Of a DNA stretch of 64,000 bases, positions 8,567 to 17,177 are shown piece by piece. The stretch spans positions 1,922,001 through 1,986,000 of the forward strand of contig NZ_CP042829.1 of the NCBI RefSeq assembly GCF_008838325.1, in the 5' to 3' direction. Position numbers and translations under genes: made by a program. This stretch comes from Tepidiforma bonchosmolovskayae (GTDB lineage Bacteria; Chloroflexota; Dehalococcoidia; Tepidiformales; Tepidiformaceae). The notes beneath the pieces were generated by a model. The model was not told the origin of the DNA and did no database searches. It saw only the letters and a list, made by a program, of their open reading frames with translations. The first letter of the stretch is position 1; each line of letters starts with the position of its first letter.

Positions 8567-11014
8567 CTACCAGGTAATCCGGCGGAGTGCCCCTCCGCTG
8601 AGGATGTACGCCGTTCCTCCGCGGACCGTGAACGCCCGCGCCCCCGCGAAATCCGGGTGCCGGTACTGCCGGTCGAACGCCCCGTCGCGCAGCAGCACCA
8701 CCACGCGGCTGTTCGCCGGGTCCAGCACCGCCACCTCCGCTGCGGAGAGTGCCTGCGGCGTCTCGGCCGCCACCAGCTTCCGGTCGATCCCTGCCTGCGA
8801 CAGCGTGAGCGCCACGCCGCCGCCGATGAACCGGTGGAGGGTCCCGTCGGCGTCGGCCGTCAGGATTTCGGCGTCCACGAACAGCCGCCGCGCGTTGGCA
8901 AGGTCCGCCGTTTCCAGCGCTTTCGCCGGCGGATTCGGGAACCCGTCCCGCTCCTGGGCGTACCGGTACACCACTTTGTGCGCCGCATCGAGCACGTACA
9001 GGTCGCGTCCCCGGACGGCGATATCCGTCACCACCAGCCCCTCCGGCGCGTTGAATGCGAGCGCCGTCAGCGCGTCGTTCTCCCATGCCCACAGTCGATT
9101 CTGGTGGTCGACGATCAGCAGCGCAGGCGCGCCGCGGTCGTTCGCGTCGAGGTGCGCAATCGCCACCGGCCGCCCCCGCTTCGCCGCGGCATCCTCCGCG
9201 TAGATGCTCTTCGCCGACCCGTCTGCCAGCGCCACCGCAATCACCTGCGGCGTCGCCGCATCCAGCAGGTACACGTGGTCCGGCCCTGCCGCCATCCGCG
9301 ATGGGGCGACCGGCCGCTCGCCGAACCGGTCGAGCGATGTCACCACCTCAACGGACGCCGGCTGGACCACCCGGTCCATCTCGTTCAGGGCTCCCGCTAC
9401 CTCATTGAAGAGCGTCTCGGCCTGCGGGTCGCTGCCCTGCAGCTCGCGCGCTTTGAGCAGCAGCGCCTGCGCCTCGACCAGCGCCGTCCGACGTGCCGCC
9501 GGGTCGTCGACCACCCGCGCGATGGCCAGCTTCTGGGCTGCCCCGTTCAGCAGGTTCGAATACTCCGCTCCCGGGTCGCCCTTCAGCATCGAAGGCACCG
9601 TCACAATCCCAACGAGGAGGAGCAGCACGGCCAGGCCGGCCATGATGACCGCCCACGTCGGCGGCAGCTGGTAGTTCCCGAGCCGCGGCCGGTCGAGCGT
9701 CCCGCTCCCGCGCCAGCGGCCCCCCATCGATGACCGAACCCGAACCAGCGCCCCTGAGCCCGGGGCAAGGCCCGTCTCGCGCGTCACCGCCGCTGCGGAG
9801 GGGGTCTCCCCGCTCGGCCGCGCCCGCCGCTCGGCCGCCAGCTCATCCACCAGCGGGAGGTCCAGTGTTTCCGTCGATGGACCCGGCTTCGGGCCCTCCG
9901 CCGGCGCGAGGCTCCGTGTGAAGCTCTGCGCCCGCGGATTCTTACGCGGCGCCGGCGGCGGAGGCGGGCTCCCCGCGCTGGCCGCTGCCGCACCCCAGGT
10001 TGGCCGCAGCGCCGCCGTCCCTTCCGCCCCGCCCAGTGCAGCCCGCGCCCGCTCCGCCCGCTCGCGGCTCTCGGCCACCACCCGCATCAGCGCGGAGCGC
10101 CGCTCCCCCGCCGCCAGCGGCAGCGTCACTTCCTCCGCAGCAGCATCGGCCGCAGGCGCCGCCACCGGCAGCCGGCGCGGCGTCACCCGCTCCAGCTCAT
10201 GCCGCGCCTCCAGCACCGCCTCCTCGTGCTCCTCGTCCACAAACAGGCTCGGCTGGTAGAGCCGCTCCTCACGCGGCGCCCCGGCTCCCCCGCCGGTCGC
10301 GTCGATGACCGCGCCCCCTGCCGGCGCCGACTCCTCCGCAGGCGCTCCGCCGGCCTTTGACACCGTCCCCGGCAGCGCGGCGAGCAGCACCGTCTGGTGC
10401 CGCAGGTGCTGCACCCGCCGGTACAGATCCGGCAGTACCTCCTCGAGCGGCAGCCCGGCGATCCCCCGCAGCACCTCCTCCTCCACCTCGGCCAGCGCCG
10501 GGGTCGAAAGCAGCACCACCCGGTCGCCCGCCTCGAACGGGAGCCGCCGAAGGAGCGGCCCCGGCCCCTTCCCGCTCCCAATCGGCTGGTCGAACGGCGG
10601 CTCCGGCCGGAGCAGCTCTGCCCTGCCGCCATGGACCGCCACGGCCGCCGCCGGCCCCGCCTGGCCGAGCACCACCTGCCCGCCCCGCCGGACAAGGCAG
10701 CTGACCCCAAGCGCCACCCGATGCTGCGCAATGCTCTTTCGATTCCAGTCGGCCACGGCCCGCTCGGCCTCGGCGAACAGCCGCCGAAGGATGCCCGTCA
10801 GGCTCATGTCAAGCGCCGTGAGCGCCTGCCCCATCGCCGAAACGACGTGGCCCGCGAACGCCTCACCCGCGGGCGTCGTGCCCTCGGCGACGATGAACAG
10901 CTCCACGCGGTCGTCTGCGGGGCCCCGGCCGTGGAATACCCCGGCGTTCGGCCCCCGGTCGACCGGTTCGTGATCCACGATCGCGAACTGGCCAACCTGG
11001 AGTGGCTCGGTCAA
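8567..11014 (-). CDS. membrane-anchored PP2C-like protein with C-terminal propeller
   Basis: An 815-residue three-part protein. Residues 1-215 resemble a PP2C Ser/Thr phosphatase fold, but metal motifs are missing. The usual VADGMGG is FIVAEGTTPAGEA (about 41-52), and the later GD of the GDSR motif is AGPAAA, so it is probably catalytically inactive. Residues 216-445 are a low-complexity Pro/Ala/Glu linker including a proline run near 350-355. A single transmembrane helix spans about 454-475. The extracytoplasmic part (about 480-815) has a helical segment and then repeated strands such as VYLLDAATPQVIAVAL, LLIVDHQNRLWAWEND and LYVLDAAHKVVYRYA, suggesting an NHL-like propeller. The start codon is TTG with GGAGG upstream. 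It may act as a membrane signalling scaffold rather than a phosphatase; no kinase gene is adjacent. Confidence 0.72.
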   Translation of the reverse strand: MTEPLQVGQFAIVDHEPVDRGPNAGVFHGRGPADDRVELFIVAEGTTPAGEAFAGHVVSAMGQALTALDMSLTGILRRLFAEAERAVADWNRKSIAQHRVALGVSCLVRRGGQVVLGQAGPAAAVAVHGGRAELLRPEPPFDQPIGSGKGPGPLLRRLPFEAGDRVVLLSTPALAEVEEEVLRGIAGLPLEEVLPDLYRRVQHLRHQTVLLAALPGTVSKAGGAPAEESAPAGGAVIDATGGGAGAPREERLYQPSLFVDEEHEEAVLEARHELERVTPRRLPVAAPAADAAAEEVTLPLAAGERRSALMRVVAESRERAERARAALGGAEGTAALRPTWGAAAASAGSPPPPPAPRKNPRAQSFTRSLAPAEGPKPGPSTETLDLPLVDELAAERRARPSGETPSAAAVTRETGLAPGSGALVRVRSSMGGRWRGSGTLDRPRLGNYQLPPTWAVIMAGLAVLLLLVGIVTVPSMLKGDPGAEYSNLLNGAAQKLAIARVVDDPAARRTALVEAQALLLKARELQGSDPQAETLFNEVAGALNEMDRVVQPASVEVVTSLDRFGERPVAPSRMAAGPDHVYLLDAATPQVIAVALADGSAKSIYAEDAAAKRGRPVAIAHLDANDRGAPALLIVDHQNRLWAWENDALTALAFNAPEGLVVTDIAVRGRDLYVLDAAHKVVYRYAQERDGFPNPPAKALETADLANARRLFVDAEILTADADGTLHRFIGGGVALTLSQAGIDRKLVAAETPQALSAAEVAVLDPANSRVVVLLRDGAFDRQYRHPDFAGARAFTVRGGTAYILSGGALRRITW

Positions 11015-11173
11015 GTGCGACCGTCCTCCAGCTCACAGTGTTGGTCACGGGGAATGGACACGATGCCCCCGGCAGCCGGGGCTGCCAGGACCCCGCCGGC
11101 ACCGTCGGCCACTATACCACCGCTTTCCACCACCAAACCAACGCTTCGCGCCCGCGTCATTCCGGGAAATCCC

Positions 11174-11665
11174 TTACGGGCCGCCGCCGCGCCCCGCATC
11201 TGCGAGCCGCGCGAGCGCCTCCCCGGTCAGCCGGTAAGTCGTCCATTCGTCCATCGCCACCGCGCCGAGGGCCCGGTAAAACCCGATAGCCGGCTCGTTC
11301 CAGTCGAGCACGGCCCATTCCAGCCGGGCGCAGCCCCGCTCCATCGCCAGCGCAGCCAGCCGCGCCAGCAGCGCCCGTCCGTACCCCCGCCCCCGCGCCT
11401 CCGGCCGCACGAACAGGTCCTCGAGATAGATCCCCGGCCGCCCTTCCCACGTGCTGAAGTTGTGGAAGAAGAGCGCGAACCCCTGCACGCCCCCCGCATC
11501 CTCCGCCAGCAGCACCTCCGCGTATGGCCGCGGCCCGAACAGGTGCCGCCCGAGCGTCTCCCGCTCCAGCCGCACGGCGTCCGGCTCCCGCTCGTACTCT
11601 GCCAGCGCCCGGATCAGCTCGATGATGACGTCGAGGTCGCCCGGCCCGGCGAAGCGGATGCGCAT
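11174..11665 (-). CDS. GNAT-family N-acetyltransferase
   Basis: A 163-residue single GNAT domain. The acetyl-CoA binding motif A reads YLEDLFVRPEARGRGYGRAL (about 84-103). Motif B is near WNEPAIGFYRALGAV. The overall layout (FFHNFSTWEGRPGIYLEDL) resembles diamine/spermidine acetyltransferases of the SAT type, so an amine substrate is possible. The ATG at 11665 overlaps the thrB stop (TGATG), so it is translated from the same message; an in-frame GTG 3 bases upstream is an alternative. A role linked to threonine metabolism is not implied by sequence. Confidence 0.88.
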   Translation of the reverse strand: MRIRFAGPGDLDVIIELIRALAEYEREPDAVRLERETLGRHLFGPRPYAEVLLAEDAGGVQGFALFFHNFSTWEGRPGIYLEDLFVRPEARGRGYGRALLARLAALAMERGCARLEWAVLDWNEPAIGFYRALGAVAMDEWTTYRLTGEALARLADAGRGGGP

Positions 11666-12573
11666 CACTCCCCCACCAGCTCAACCCGCGATACCGTCGC
11701 CCCTTCCTTCGCAATCCGCGTCACCAGCGCACGGCCGTCGTACCCGGCCGCCTTCGAAGCCGCCAGCATGGCGTTCGCCACCGCCCGCGCCGGCTCCTCC
11801 GGGCAGATCGCCGCTACCGAACTCCCCGCGCCGCTCAGCCACGCCGCATACGCCCCCGCCCGCCGCGCCGCCGCGAAAATATCGAACAGCGGCGGGAAGA
11901 GCGCGGCCCGCTGCCGCTGGTGCACCCGGTCATCGGTCGCCTCTGCCAGCAGCTCCATCCGCCCCGACGCCATCGCCGCCACGAACAGCGCCGCCCGGCC
12001 GATGTTGTGCACGGTATCGGCCTTCGAGTAGCTCTCCGGCAGCGCCTTGCGCGCCTCCTTCGTCGGCATCGAATGGTCGGGAATGAGGAGCGCAATGTGC
12101 GCATCCGCCGGAAAGCGCGATGCCGCCCGCACGTAGTGCCCGTCACCGCCCTGCACGCACACCTGCAGCCCGCCGAACAGCGCCGGGCAGGCGTTGTCCC
12201 CGTGCCCCTCCAGCTCGCTCACGAGGTCCAGCAGGGCCTGTTCGTCGAAGACGCCCCGCTCGAGCTCGTTCACGGCCAGCACGCCCGCAACCCGCGCCAC
12301 CGCGCTCGCGCCCAGCCCGCGCCCGAGCGGGATCGCCACCTGGTACCGCGCGCGCACCCCGCCCGGCACCGGCTTCCCCAGCCGCTGATAGGCGTGCCGC
12401 ACCGCCGAAAGCACCATCTTCTCGCCGACGTCCTCGGTCGGCGGCTGCTCCGCCTCGGAGAACGTCACCGTCACCGATGCGAACATATCCAGCGCGAGCC
12501 CAAGGCAATCGAACCCCGCGCCGAGATTTGCGCTTGTCGCAGGCACACGAACGGTAATCGCCGTACCCGGCAT
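11665..12573 (-). CDS. thrB: homoserine kinase
   Basis: A 302-residue GHMP-superfamily kinase that phosphorylates L-homoserine to O-phosphohomoserine for threonine synthesis. The N-terminus VRVPATSANLGAGFDCLGLALDM and the ATP loop PLGRGLGASAVARVAG are diagnostic, and the C-terminal AAWLSGAGSSVAAI matches the third GHMP motif. The much longer open frame upstream is discarded: ATG at 12573 is preceded by GGGAGG and begins the conserved domain. It overlaps the acetyltransferase gene at its 3' end and is divergent from the amino-acid ABC importer 137 bases away. thrA and thrC are not in the window. Confidence 0.95.
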   Translation of the reverse strand: MPGTAITVRVPATSANLGAGFDCLGLALDMFASVTVTFSEAEQPPTEDVGEKMVLSAVRHAYQRLGKPVPGGVRARYQVAIPLGRGLGASAVARVAGVLAVNELERGVFDEQALLDLVSELEGHGDNACPALFGGLQVCVQGGDGHYVRAASRFPADAHIALLIPDHSMPTKEARKALPESYSKADTVHNIGRAALFVAAMASGRMELLAEATDDRVHQRQRAALFPPLFDIFAAARRAGAYAAWLSGAGSSVAAICPEEPARAVANAMLAASKAAGYDGRALVTRIAKEGATVSRVELVGE

Positions 12574-12710
12574 CACTGCCTCCCTGTTCCCGGTTCCCGA
12601 AGCCCGCATGGTACCAACCACCCCCGCCAAACCTCCAACCACGCGCTTGTCTTCCCCTCCGCCGCGTTCCATGCCATAGTCCCCACATTCCAAAACGGGG
12701 GTCGCGCTCC

Positions 12711-13583
12711 ATGCTTCGCCGAACTGCCCTCCGCCTCGCGCTTGCTGCCCTTGCCGTCCCTGCCTTCGCGCTCGCTGCCTGCGGGGGCGACGATGACGAC
12801 ACCGGCGGTGGCGCTGCCGCCGACCTCGTGACGGCAAACGTCTCCTGCAAAGACCTCAACGTCGCCGCGCCGGCCCGCATCAAGTCCGCCGGCAAGTTCG
12901 TCGTCGCCAGCGACCTCAGCTACGCCCCCATGGAATTCGTCAAGCCCGGCTCCAACGAGGCGATCGGCGCCGACATCGACCTCGCCCGCTGCATCGCCGA
13001 AGCCTGGGGCGTCACCCTCGAGGTCCAGAACACCTCCTTCGATGCCATCATCCCGGCCCTCACCAGCAAGAAGGCCGATGTCATCATGTCCTCCATGAGC
13101 GTCACCGACGAGCGCAAGCAGCAGGTCGACTTTGTCGAATACCTCGTCGCCGGTTCCGGCATCCTCGTCAAGAAGGGCAACCCGAAGAACATCAAGTCCC
13201 TCGCCGACCTCTGCGGCAAGAAGGTCGCCATCCAGGTCGGCACTGTCCAGATCGACGAGGCCGAAGAGCAGAACGCAAAGTGCGCCCAGAAAATCCAGGT
13301 GACCACATTCGAGCAGAACACCGACACCATCACCGCGGTCAGCAGCGGCCGCGCTGATGCCGCCCTGATGGACTATCCCGTCGCCGCCTACGGCGCACGC
13401 CAGGTCAAGGGCACCGAAGTCGTCGGCGAACAGTACAACACCGGCCCCTACGGCATCGCCGTCCGCAAGGATGACACCGAAGTGCGGACTGCCATCCAGG
13501 CCGCCCTCGCCGCCATGAAGGAGAAGGGCAAGTACGAGGCCATCCTCAAGTACTGGGGACTCGAGGCCGGCGCACTGAAGTAG
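12711..13583 (+). CDS. amino-acid ABC transporter substrate-binding lipoprotein
   Basis: A 290-residue family-3 periplasmic-type binding protein. A lipoprotein signal peptide ends at LAAC (lipidated C24), followed by an acidic GGDDDDTGGG spacer, so it is anchored outside the membrane. The mature part has the family features FVVASDLSYAPMEFV, GADIDLARCIAEAWGV, the SSMSVTDERKQQVDFVEYL stretch, and a closing YGIAVRKDDTEVR. It delivers a polar or charged amino acid to the permease encoded next; the exact ligand cannot be read. The ATG has a G-rich site about 9 nt upstream and a CATAGT box at 12675-12680, so this operon has a normal leader. Order: binding protein, permease, ATPase. Confidence 0.93.
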   Translation: MLRRTALRLALAALAVPAFALAACGGDDDDTGGGAAADLVTANVSCKDLNVAAPARIKSAGKFVVASDLSYAPMEFVKPGSNEAIGADIDLARCIAEAWGVTLEVQNTSFDAIIPALTSKKADVIMSSMSVTDERKQQVDFVEYLVAGSGILVKKGNPKNIKSLADLCGKKVAIQVGTVQIDEAEEQNAKCAQKIQVTTFEQNTDTITAVSSGRADAALMDYPVAAYGARQVKGTEVVGEQYNTGPYGIAVRKDDTEVRTAIQAALAAMKEKGKYEAILKYWGLEAGALK

Positions 13584-13620
13584 GTCTCTGCCCCGAACCT
13601 CCCTCCCCGAGGAGCCGACC

Positions 13621-14361
13621 GTGCCCGTCCTCGCCGTCAGCTGGACGTACATCGCGGACAACTTCTTCTCCGACATCGTCCTCCGCGGCGTTTGGATGAC
13701 CCTCCAGCTCTCCGTCATCGGCATGGCGTTCGGCATCGCACTGGGGACCCTCTTCGCCCTCGGCCGCGTCGCCAGGGCGGCGCCGGTCCGCGCCGTCGCG
13801 CTCGCCTACATCTGGTTCTTCCGGGGCACCCCGCTGCTCGTCCAGGTCGTCTTCTGGTTCTTCGCCCTCCCCCAGGCCTGGCCGTCCTGGGCTCCCTGGG
13901 ACGGCCAGCTCTCCCCCTGGCAGGCCGGCATCCTCGCCCTCGCCATCAACGAAGGCGCCTACATGACCGAAATCGTCCGCGCCGGCATCCAGTCCGTCGA
14001 CCCAGGCCAGCTCGAAGCTGCCCGCTCCCTCGGCATGACCTACCGCCTCGCCATGCGCCGCATCATCCTGCCCCAGGCCCTCCGCGTCATCATTCCTCCC
14101 ACCGGCAACGAGTTCATCGCCATGCTGAAGAACTCCTCCCTCGTCTCCCTCATCTCCGTGAGCGAACTCTTCCTCGTCGCCAAGCTCCAGTACTCCTCCA
14201 CCCTCCGCTACTTCGAATGGCTCATCATCGCCAGCGGCTGGTACCTCATCCTCACCACGCTCGGGTCCTTCTTCCAGTCCTGGCTCGAATACCGGTACGG
14301 CGCCGCCAGCTACGGCCCTTCCGCCCGCCGACGCTGGCTCGCCTTCGGCGCCCGGGATTGA
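13621..14361 (+). CDS. amino-acid ABC transporter permease
   Basis: A 246-residue HisM/GlnP-type permease with about five membrane helices. The conserved cytoplasmic coupling loop is [23 protein letters not shown] (EAA motif, roughly 125-147), and the early [13 protein letters not shown] motif is typical of polar amino-acid permeases. GTG start with GAGGAGC upstream, 37 bases after the binding-protein gene; the ATPase gene follows after 5 bases. It forms the transmembrane channel of the importer, probably as a homodimer because there is only one permease gene. Confidence 0.94.
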   Translation: MPVLAVSWTYIADNFFSDIVLRGVWMTLQLSVIGMAFGIALGTLFALGRVARAAPVRAVALAYIWFFRGTPLLVQVVFWFFALPQAWPSWAPWDGQLSPWQAGILALAINEGAYMTEIVRAGIQSVDPGQLEAARSLGMTYRLAMRRIILPQALRVIIPPTGNEFIAMLKNSSLVSLISVSELFLVAKLQYSSTLRYFEWLIIASGWYLILTTLGSFFQSWLEYRYGAASYGPSARRRWLAFGARD

Positions 14362-14366
14362 CCCCC

Positions 14367-15149
14367 ATGACCGCCCCTGTTGCCCCGCCCCTGCTGCAGA
14401 TTGAGAACGTCCACAAGCGGTTCGGCCGCAATGAGGTCCTGCGCGGCATCACCGCGGCCGTCGCCGAAGGCGAGGTCGTCGCCATCCTCGGGCCCTCCGG
14501 CTCCGGCAAGTCGACCCTCCTCCGCTGCATCAACCACCTCGAACGCATCGATGCCGGCCGCATCCTCTTCGAAGGCCAGCCCGTCGGCTACCGCGAGCGG
14601 AACGGCCGCCTCGTCGAAGCCCCGGAGCGCGAAATCGCCCGCGTGCGGGCCCGCATCGGCATGGTCTTCCAGCGCTTCAACCTCTTCCCGCACCTCACCG
14701 CCCTCGGCAACGTCATGGAGGCGCCCGTCCACGTCCTCGGCCTCCCGCGCGAAGAAGCCCGCGCCCGCGCCGTTGCCGTGCTCGAACGGGTCGGCCTCGG
14801 GGCAAAGCTCGATGCCTACCCCGCCCAGCTCTCCGGCGGCCAGCAGCAGCGCGTCGCCATCGCACGCGCACTCGCCATGCAGCCCCGGCTCATGCTCTTC
14901 GATGAAGCAACCAGCGCGCTCGATCCCGAACTCGTCGGCGAAGTCCTCGCCGTCATGCGCGACCTCGCTGCCGCAGGCATGACCATGATCGCCGTCACCC
15001 ATGAGATGGCCTTCGCCGCCGAAGCCGCCAACCGCGTCATCTTCATGGACGAAGGCGTCATCCAGGAGGAGTCGACCCCCGACCGCTTCTTCGCCAGCCC
15101 GGCGACCGAGCGCGCCCGCCAGTTCCTCCGCCGCGTCACCCGCCCCTGA
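14367..15149 (+). CDS. amino-acid ABC transporter ATPase
   Basis: A 260-residue polar-amino-acid type ABC ATPase. Walker A is GPSGSGKST, the Q-loop is in [16 protein letters not shown], the signature is [17 protein letters not shown], Walker B is [12 protein letters not shown], and the switch His is in [10 protein letters not shown]. It powers the importer encoded by the two preceding genes. The ATG at 14367 lies 5 bases after the permease stop. A small insertion ([17 protein letters not shown]) before the Q-loop is common in this subfamily. Confidence 0.95.
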   Translation: MTAPVAPPLLQIENVHKRFGRNEVLRGITAAVAEGEVVAILGPSGSGKSTLLRCINHLERIDAGRILFEGQPVGYRERNGRLVEAPEREIARVRARIGMVFQRFNLFPHLTALGNVMEAPVHVLGLPREEARARAVAVLERVGLGAKLDAYPAQLSGGQQQRVAIARALAMQPRLMLFDEATSALDPELVGEVLAVMRDLAAAGMTMIAVTHEMAFAAEAANRVIFMDEGVIQEESTPDRFFASPATERARQFLRRVTRP

Positions 15150-15217
15150 AACCCCAGCCGGTCTTGCCCGTTCCAGCAGGCGTGCCATAGTATCCCCCGA
15201 CTTGGGGGAGGTACGGG

Positions 15218-15418
15218 ATGTATCAGTTTCCTAAATGTCGAAAATGTGATTACGGGGACCTCGTCCCCTTCTCCGACTTCGGCAGCCAGGGCGCACCCAT
15301 TCACTTCAAAGCCTGGGTCTGCACCAACCCCGATTGCGGCTACAACATCAAAATCCGCAACGGCGACATCTACATCGACGAACCCATTAACGACGGCCAG
15401 GGCTACATCCGCCGGTAG
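15218..15418 (+). CDS. small zinc-ribbon-like protein
   Basis: A 66-residue protein with two cysteine pairs, CRKC at 7-10 and CTNPDC at 35-40, consistent with one zinc-ribbon knuckle. I do not recognise a named family. It has a strong ribosome site (GGGGGAGG, 6 nt before ATG) and a TAGTAT box about 25 nt before the start, so it is a real, well-translated gene with its own promoter. A GC-rich hairpin follows the stop. Possible roles are nucleic-acid binding or metal handling; none is supported beyond the cysteines. Confidence 0.75.
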   Translation: MYQFPKCRKCDYGDLVPFSDFGSQGAPIHFKAWVCTNPDCGYNIKIRNGDIYIDEPINDGQGYIRR

Positions 15419-15430
15419 CTCGCGGGCCGC

Positions 15431-15456
15431 GCGCCGGCCCCCATGCGGGCCGGCGC
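15431..15456 (+). terminator. hairpin between the zinc-ribbon gene and nuoB
   Basis: A 10-bp perfect stem (GCGCCGGCCC / GGGCCGGCGC, 6-nt loop) followed by CCTTGTG. The nuoB promoter box begins 8 bases later. Confidence 0.65.
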
Positions 15457-15479
15457 CCTTGTGATAAACTGAACGAGCG

Positions 15480-16145
15480 ATGGCACAGCCGAACAAGGTT
15501 TACCAGCCCCTGCCCCTGCGGACCGAGAGCGACGTCGAGCAGGAAGTCCAGCAGAACATCCTCGTCACCAGCGTCGACCAGGTGCTCAACTGGGCGCGAA
15601 GCTCCTCGCTCTGGCCCTGCATGTTCGGCCTCGCCTGCTGCGCCATGGAGATGATCGCCACCGCCACGCCGCGCTACGACATCGCACGCTTCGGCGCCGA
15701 GATCTTTCGCGCCTCGCCCCGCCAGGCCGACCTGCTCATCGTCCCCGGCACCGTCACCTGGAAGATGGCCCCCGCCGTCCGCCGCATCTGGCTCCAGATG
15801 CCCGAGCCGAAGTGGGCCCTCGCCATGGGCGGCTGCGCCATCATGGGAGGCCCCTTCGCCTACGCCTACAGCGTGACGCCGGGCGTCAATACCCTCCTGC
15901 CCGTCGATGTCTACGTCCCCGGCTGCCCGCCCCGGCCTGAGTCGCTCCTCACCGGGCTCATGCTCCTGCAGGACAAGATCAAGAAAGACACCATCGGCAA
16001 GGGCTGGGTCCGCCGCGACGTCGAACCCCAGTTCCAGCGCTACCTGCCCGAGGGCGACCCGATCCGCAAAGAGCTCGAATCTCTCTGGCCGCCCTACATC
16101 GACTACGATCGGCCGCCGCAAGGCGACGCCTTCGGCGACCGCTAA
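15480..16145 (+). CDS. nuoB: NADH-quinone oxidoreductase subunit B (NuoB)
   Basis: A 221-residue NuoB/PSST subunit of complex I, which holds cluster N2, the last Fe-S centre before quinone. The tandem cysteines C53-C54 ([10 protein letters not shown]), C119 (MGGCAIMGG) and C149 (VPGCPPRPE) are the four ligands. The gene stands alone: no other nuo subunit is in the window, and the neighbours are unrelated. TAAACT at 15465-15470 lies 9 nt before the ATG and there is no convincing Shine-Dalgarno, so the leader is nearly absent. It could be a complex I component separated from its operon, or an extra copy. Confidence 0.95.
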   Translation: MAQPNKVYQPLPLRTESDVEQEVQQNILVTSVDQVLNWARSSSLWPCMFGLACCAMEMIATATPRYDIARFGAEIFRASPRQADLLIVPGTVTWKMAPAVRRIWLQMPEPKWALAMGGCAIMGGPFAYAYSVTPGVNTLLPVDVYVPGCPPRPESLLTGLMLLQDKIKKDTIGKGWVRRDVEPQFQRYLPEGDPIRKELESLWPPYIDYDRPPQGDAFGDR

Positions 16146-16210
16146 CCGCCGGCTTACACCACATCCCGACCGGGTGGCCCTCCACGCGGTCACACCACGG
16201 AGGTCCGCCT

Positions 16211-16426
16211 GTGCCCGCAGCATCCTGGGAAGAAATCGAACGCCTCGCCCGCCCCTTCTTCGAGCAGGGCATCCAGCCCGACCGCTCCGACCTGCTCGAA
16301 ATCGCCTTCACCGGCGATTTCTCCGATGACGTCATCGACGCCATCGACTCCCTCGACGGTAAGCCCATCCCCAGCCTCGAGGCCCTCCGCGAAAGGCTCG
16401 CTGCCAACGGCGTCCTCGCCGGCTGA
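16211..16426 (+). CDS. small DUF2795-like protein
   Basis: A 71-residue acidic protein with GTG start preceded by GGAGG. The stretch DLLEIAFTGDFSDDVIDAIDSLDGKPIPSLEALRERL resembles the short helical DUF2795 fold (a 'leaf' domain seen in actinobacteria and chloroflexi), but this assignment is from memory of the pattern and weak. No signal peptide or membrane segment. It lies between nuoB and a phosphoribosyltransferase and may be monocistronic. Confidence 0.6.
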   Translation: MPAASWEEIERLARPFFEQGIQPDRSDLLEIAFTGDFSDDVIDAIDSLDGKPIPSLEALRERLAANGVLAG

Positions 16427-16479
16427 CCGGCCCCGGCCCTGCGGCCCCACCGGCCCTCGACGCGGCCCTCGCCGGGGCG

Positions 16480-16491
16480 CACACTCCGGGC
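16480..16491 (+). promoter_or_regulatory. -10 box for leaderless phosphoribosyltransferase
   Basis: CACACT at 16480-16485 followed by 6 nt and the GTG start; no Shine-Dalgarno. Confidence 0.55.
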
Positions 16492-17145
16492 GTGACTGAC
16501 CGTTTCGCCGACCGCCGCGAGGCAGGCCGCCTCCTCGGTGAGGCCCTCCGCCGCCTCGGCCTCCCGCTCGGCGCCATCATCCTCGGCCTCGCGCGGGGCG
16601 GCGTCATCGTCGCCGCCGAAGCCGCCCGCGCCCTCGGTCTTCCGCTCGATGTCCTCGTCGTCCGCAAGCTCGGCGTCCCCGGCCAGCCCGAGCTCGCCTT
16701 CGGCGCCATCGCCACCGGCGGCCGCCGCGTCCTCAACCCGGGTGTCATCGGCGAGGCCGGCGTCACCGACGCCGAAATCGAAGCCGTCACCCGCGAAGAA
16801 GAGCGCGAACTCCAGCGCCGCGAAGCCGCCTACCGCGGCAATCGCCCGCCGCTCGACCTCCGCGGCCGGACCGTCGTCCTCGTCGATGACGGCCTCGCCA
16901 CCGGCGCCTCGATGCGCGTCGCCATCGAGGCCGTCCGCGCCCTTGGGGCCGACCGGGTCATCGTCGCCGTTCCTGTCGCGCCCCCGGGCGTCTGCGAAGA
17001 GCTCGCCGCGGACTTCCCCGGCCTCGAATGCGTCGTGCTCCGGACTCCCGACCCGTTCTACGCCGTCGGCCTCTGGTACCGCGCCTTCCCGCATACCTCC
17101 GACGACGAGGTGACCGCCGCCCTCGCCGCCTCCCCCGCCGCCTGA
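16492..17145 (+). CDS. phosphoribosyltransferase-domain protein
   Basis: A 217-residue type I phosphoribosyltransferase fold. The PRPP loop is VVLVDDGLATGAS (DDGLATGAS at 132-140), and the N-terminal IILGLARGGVIVAAEAARAL strand-loop is also characteristic. The layout with RKLGVPGQPELAFGAIATGG matches the broad family of stand-alone phosphoribosyltransferases often annotated as 'putative phosphoribosyl transferase' next to dienelactone hydrolases or erythromycin esterases. The substrate is unknown. The start is GTG with a CACACT box 6 nt upstream. It is followed by uvrC, which has its own promoter. Confidence 0.87.
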   Translation: MTDRFADRREAGRLLGEALRRLGLPLGAIILGLARGGVIVAAEAARALGLPLDVLVVRKLGVPGQPELAFGAIATGGRRVLNPGVIGEAGVTDAEIEAVTREEERELQRREAAYRGNRPPLDLRGRTVVLVDDGLATGASMRVAIEAVRALGADRVIVAVPVAPPGVCEELAADFPGLECVVLRTPDPFYAVGLWYRAFPHTSDDEVTAALAASPAA

Positions 17146-17165
17146 GCGGCCGCGCTCACCCTCGC

Positions 17166-17177
17166 TACACTGGATCC
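17166..17177 (+). promoter_or_regulatory. -10 box for leaderless uvrC
   Basis: TACACT at 17166-17171, 6 nt, then the GTG start; no Shine-Dalgarno. Confidence 0.65.
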
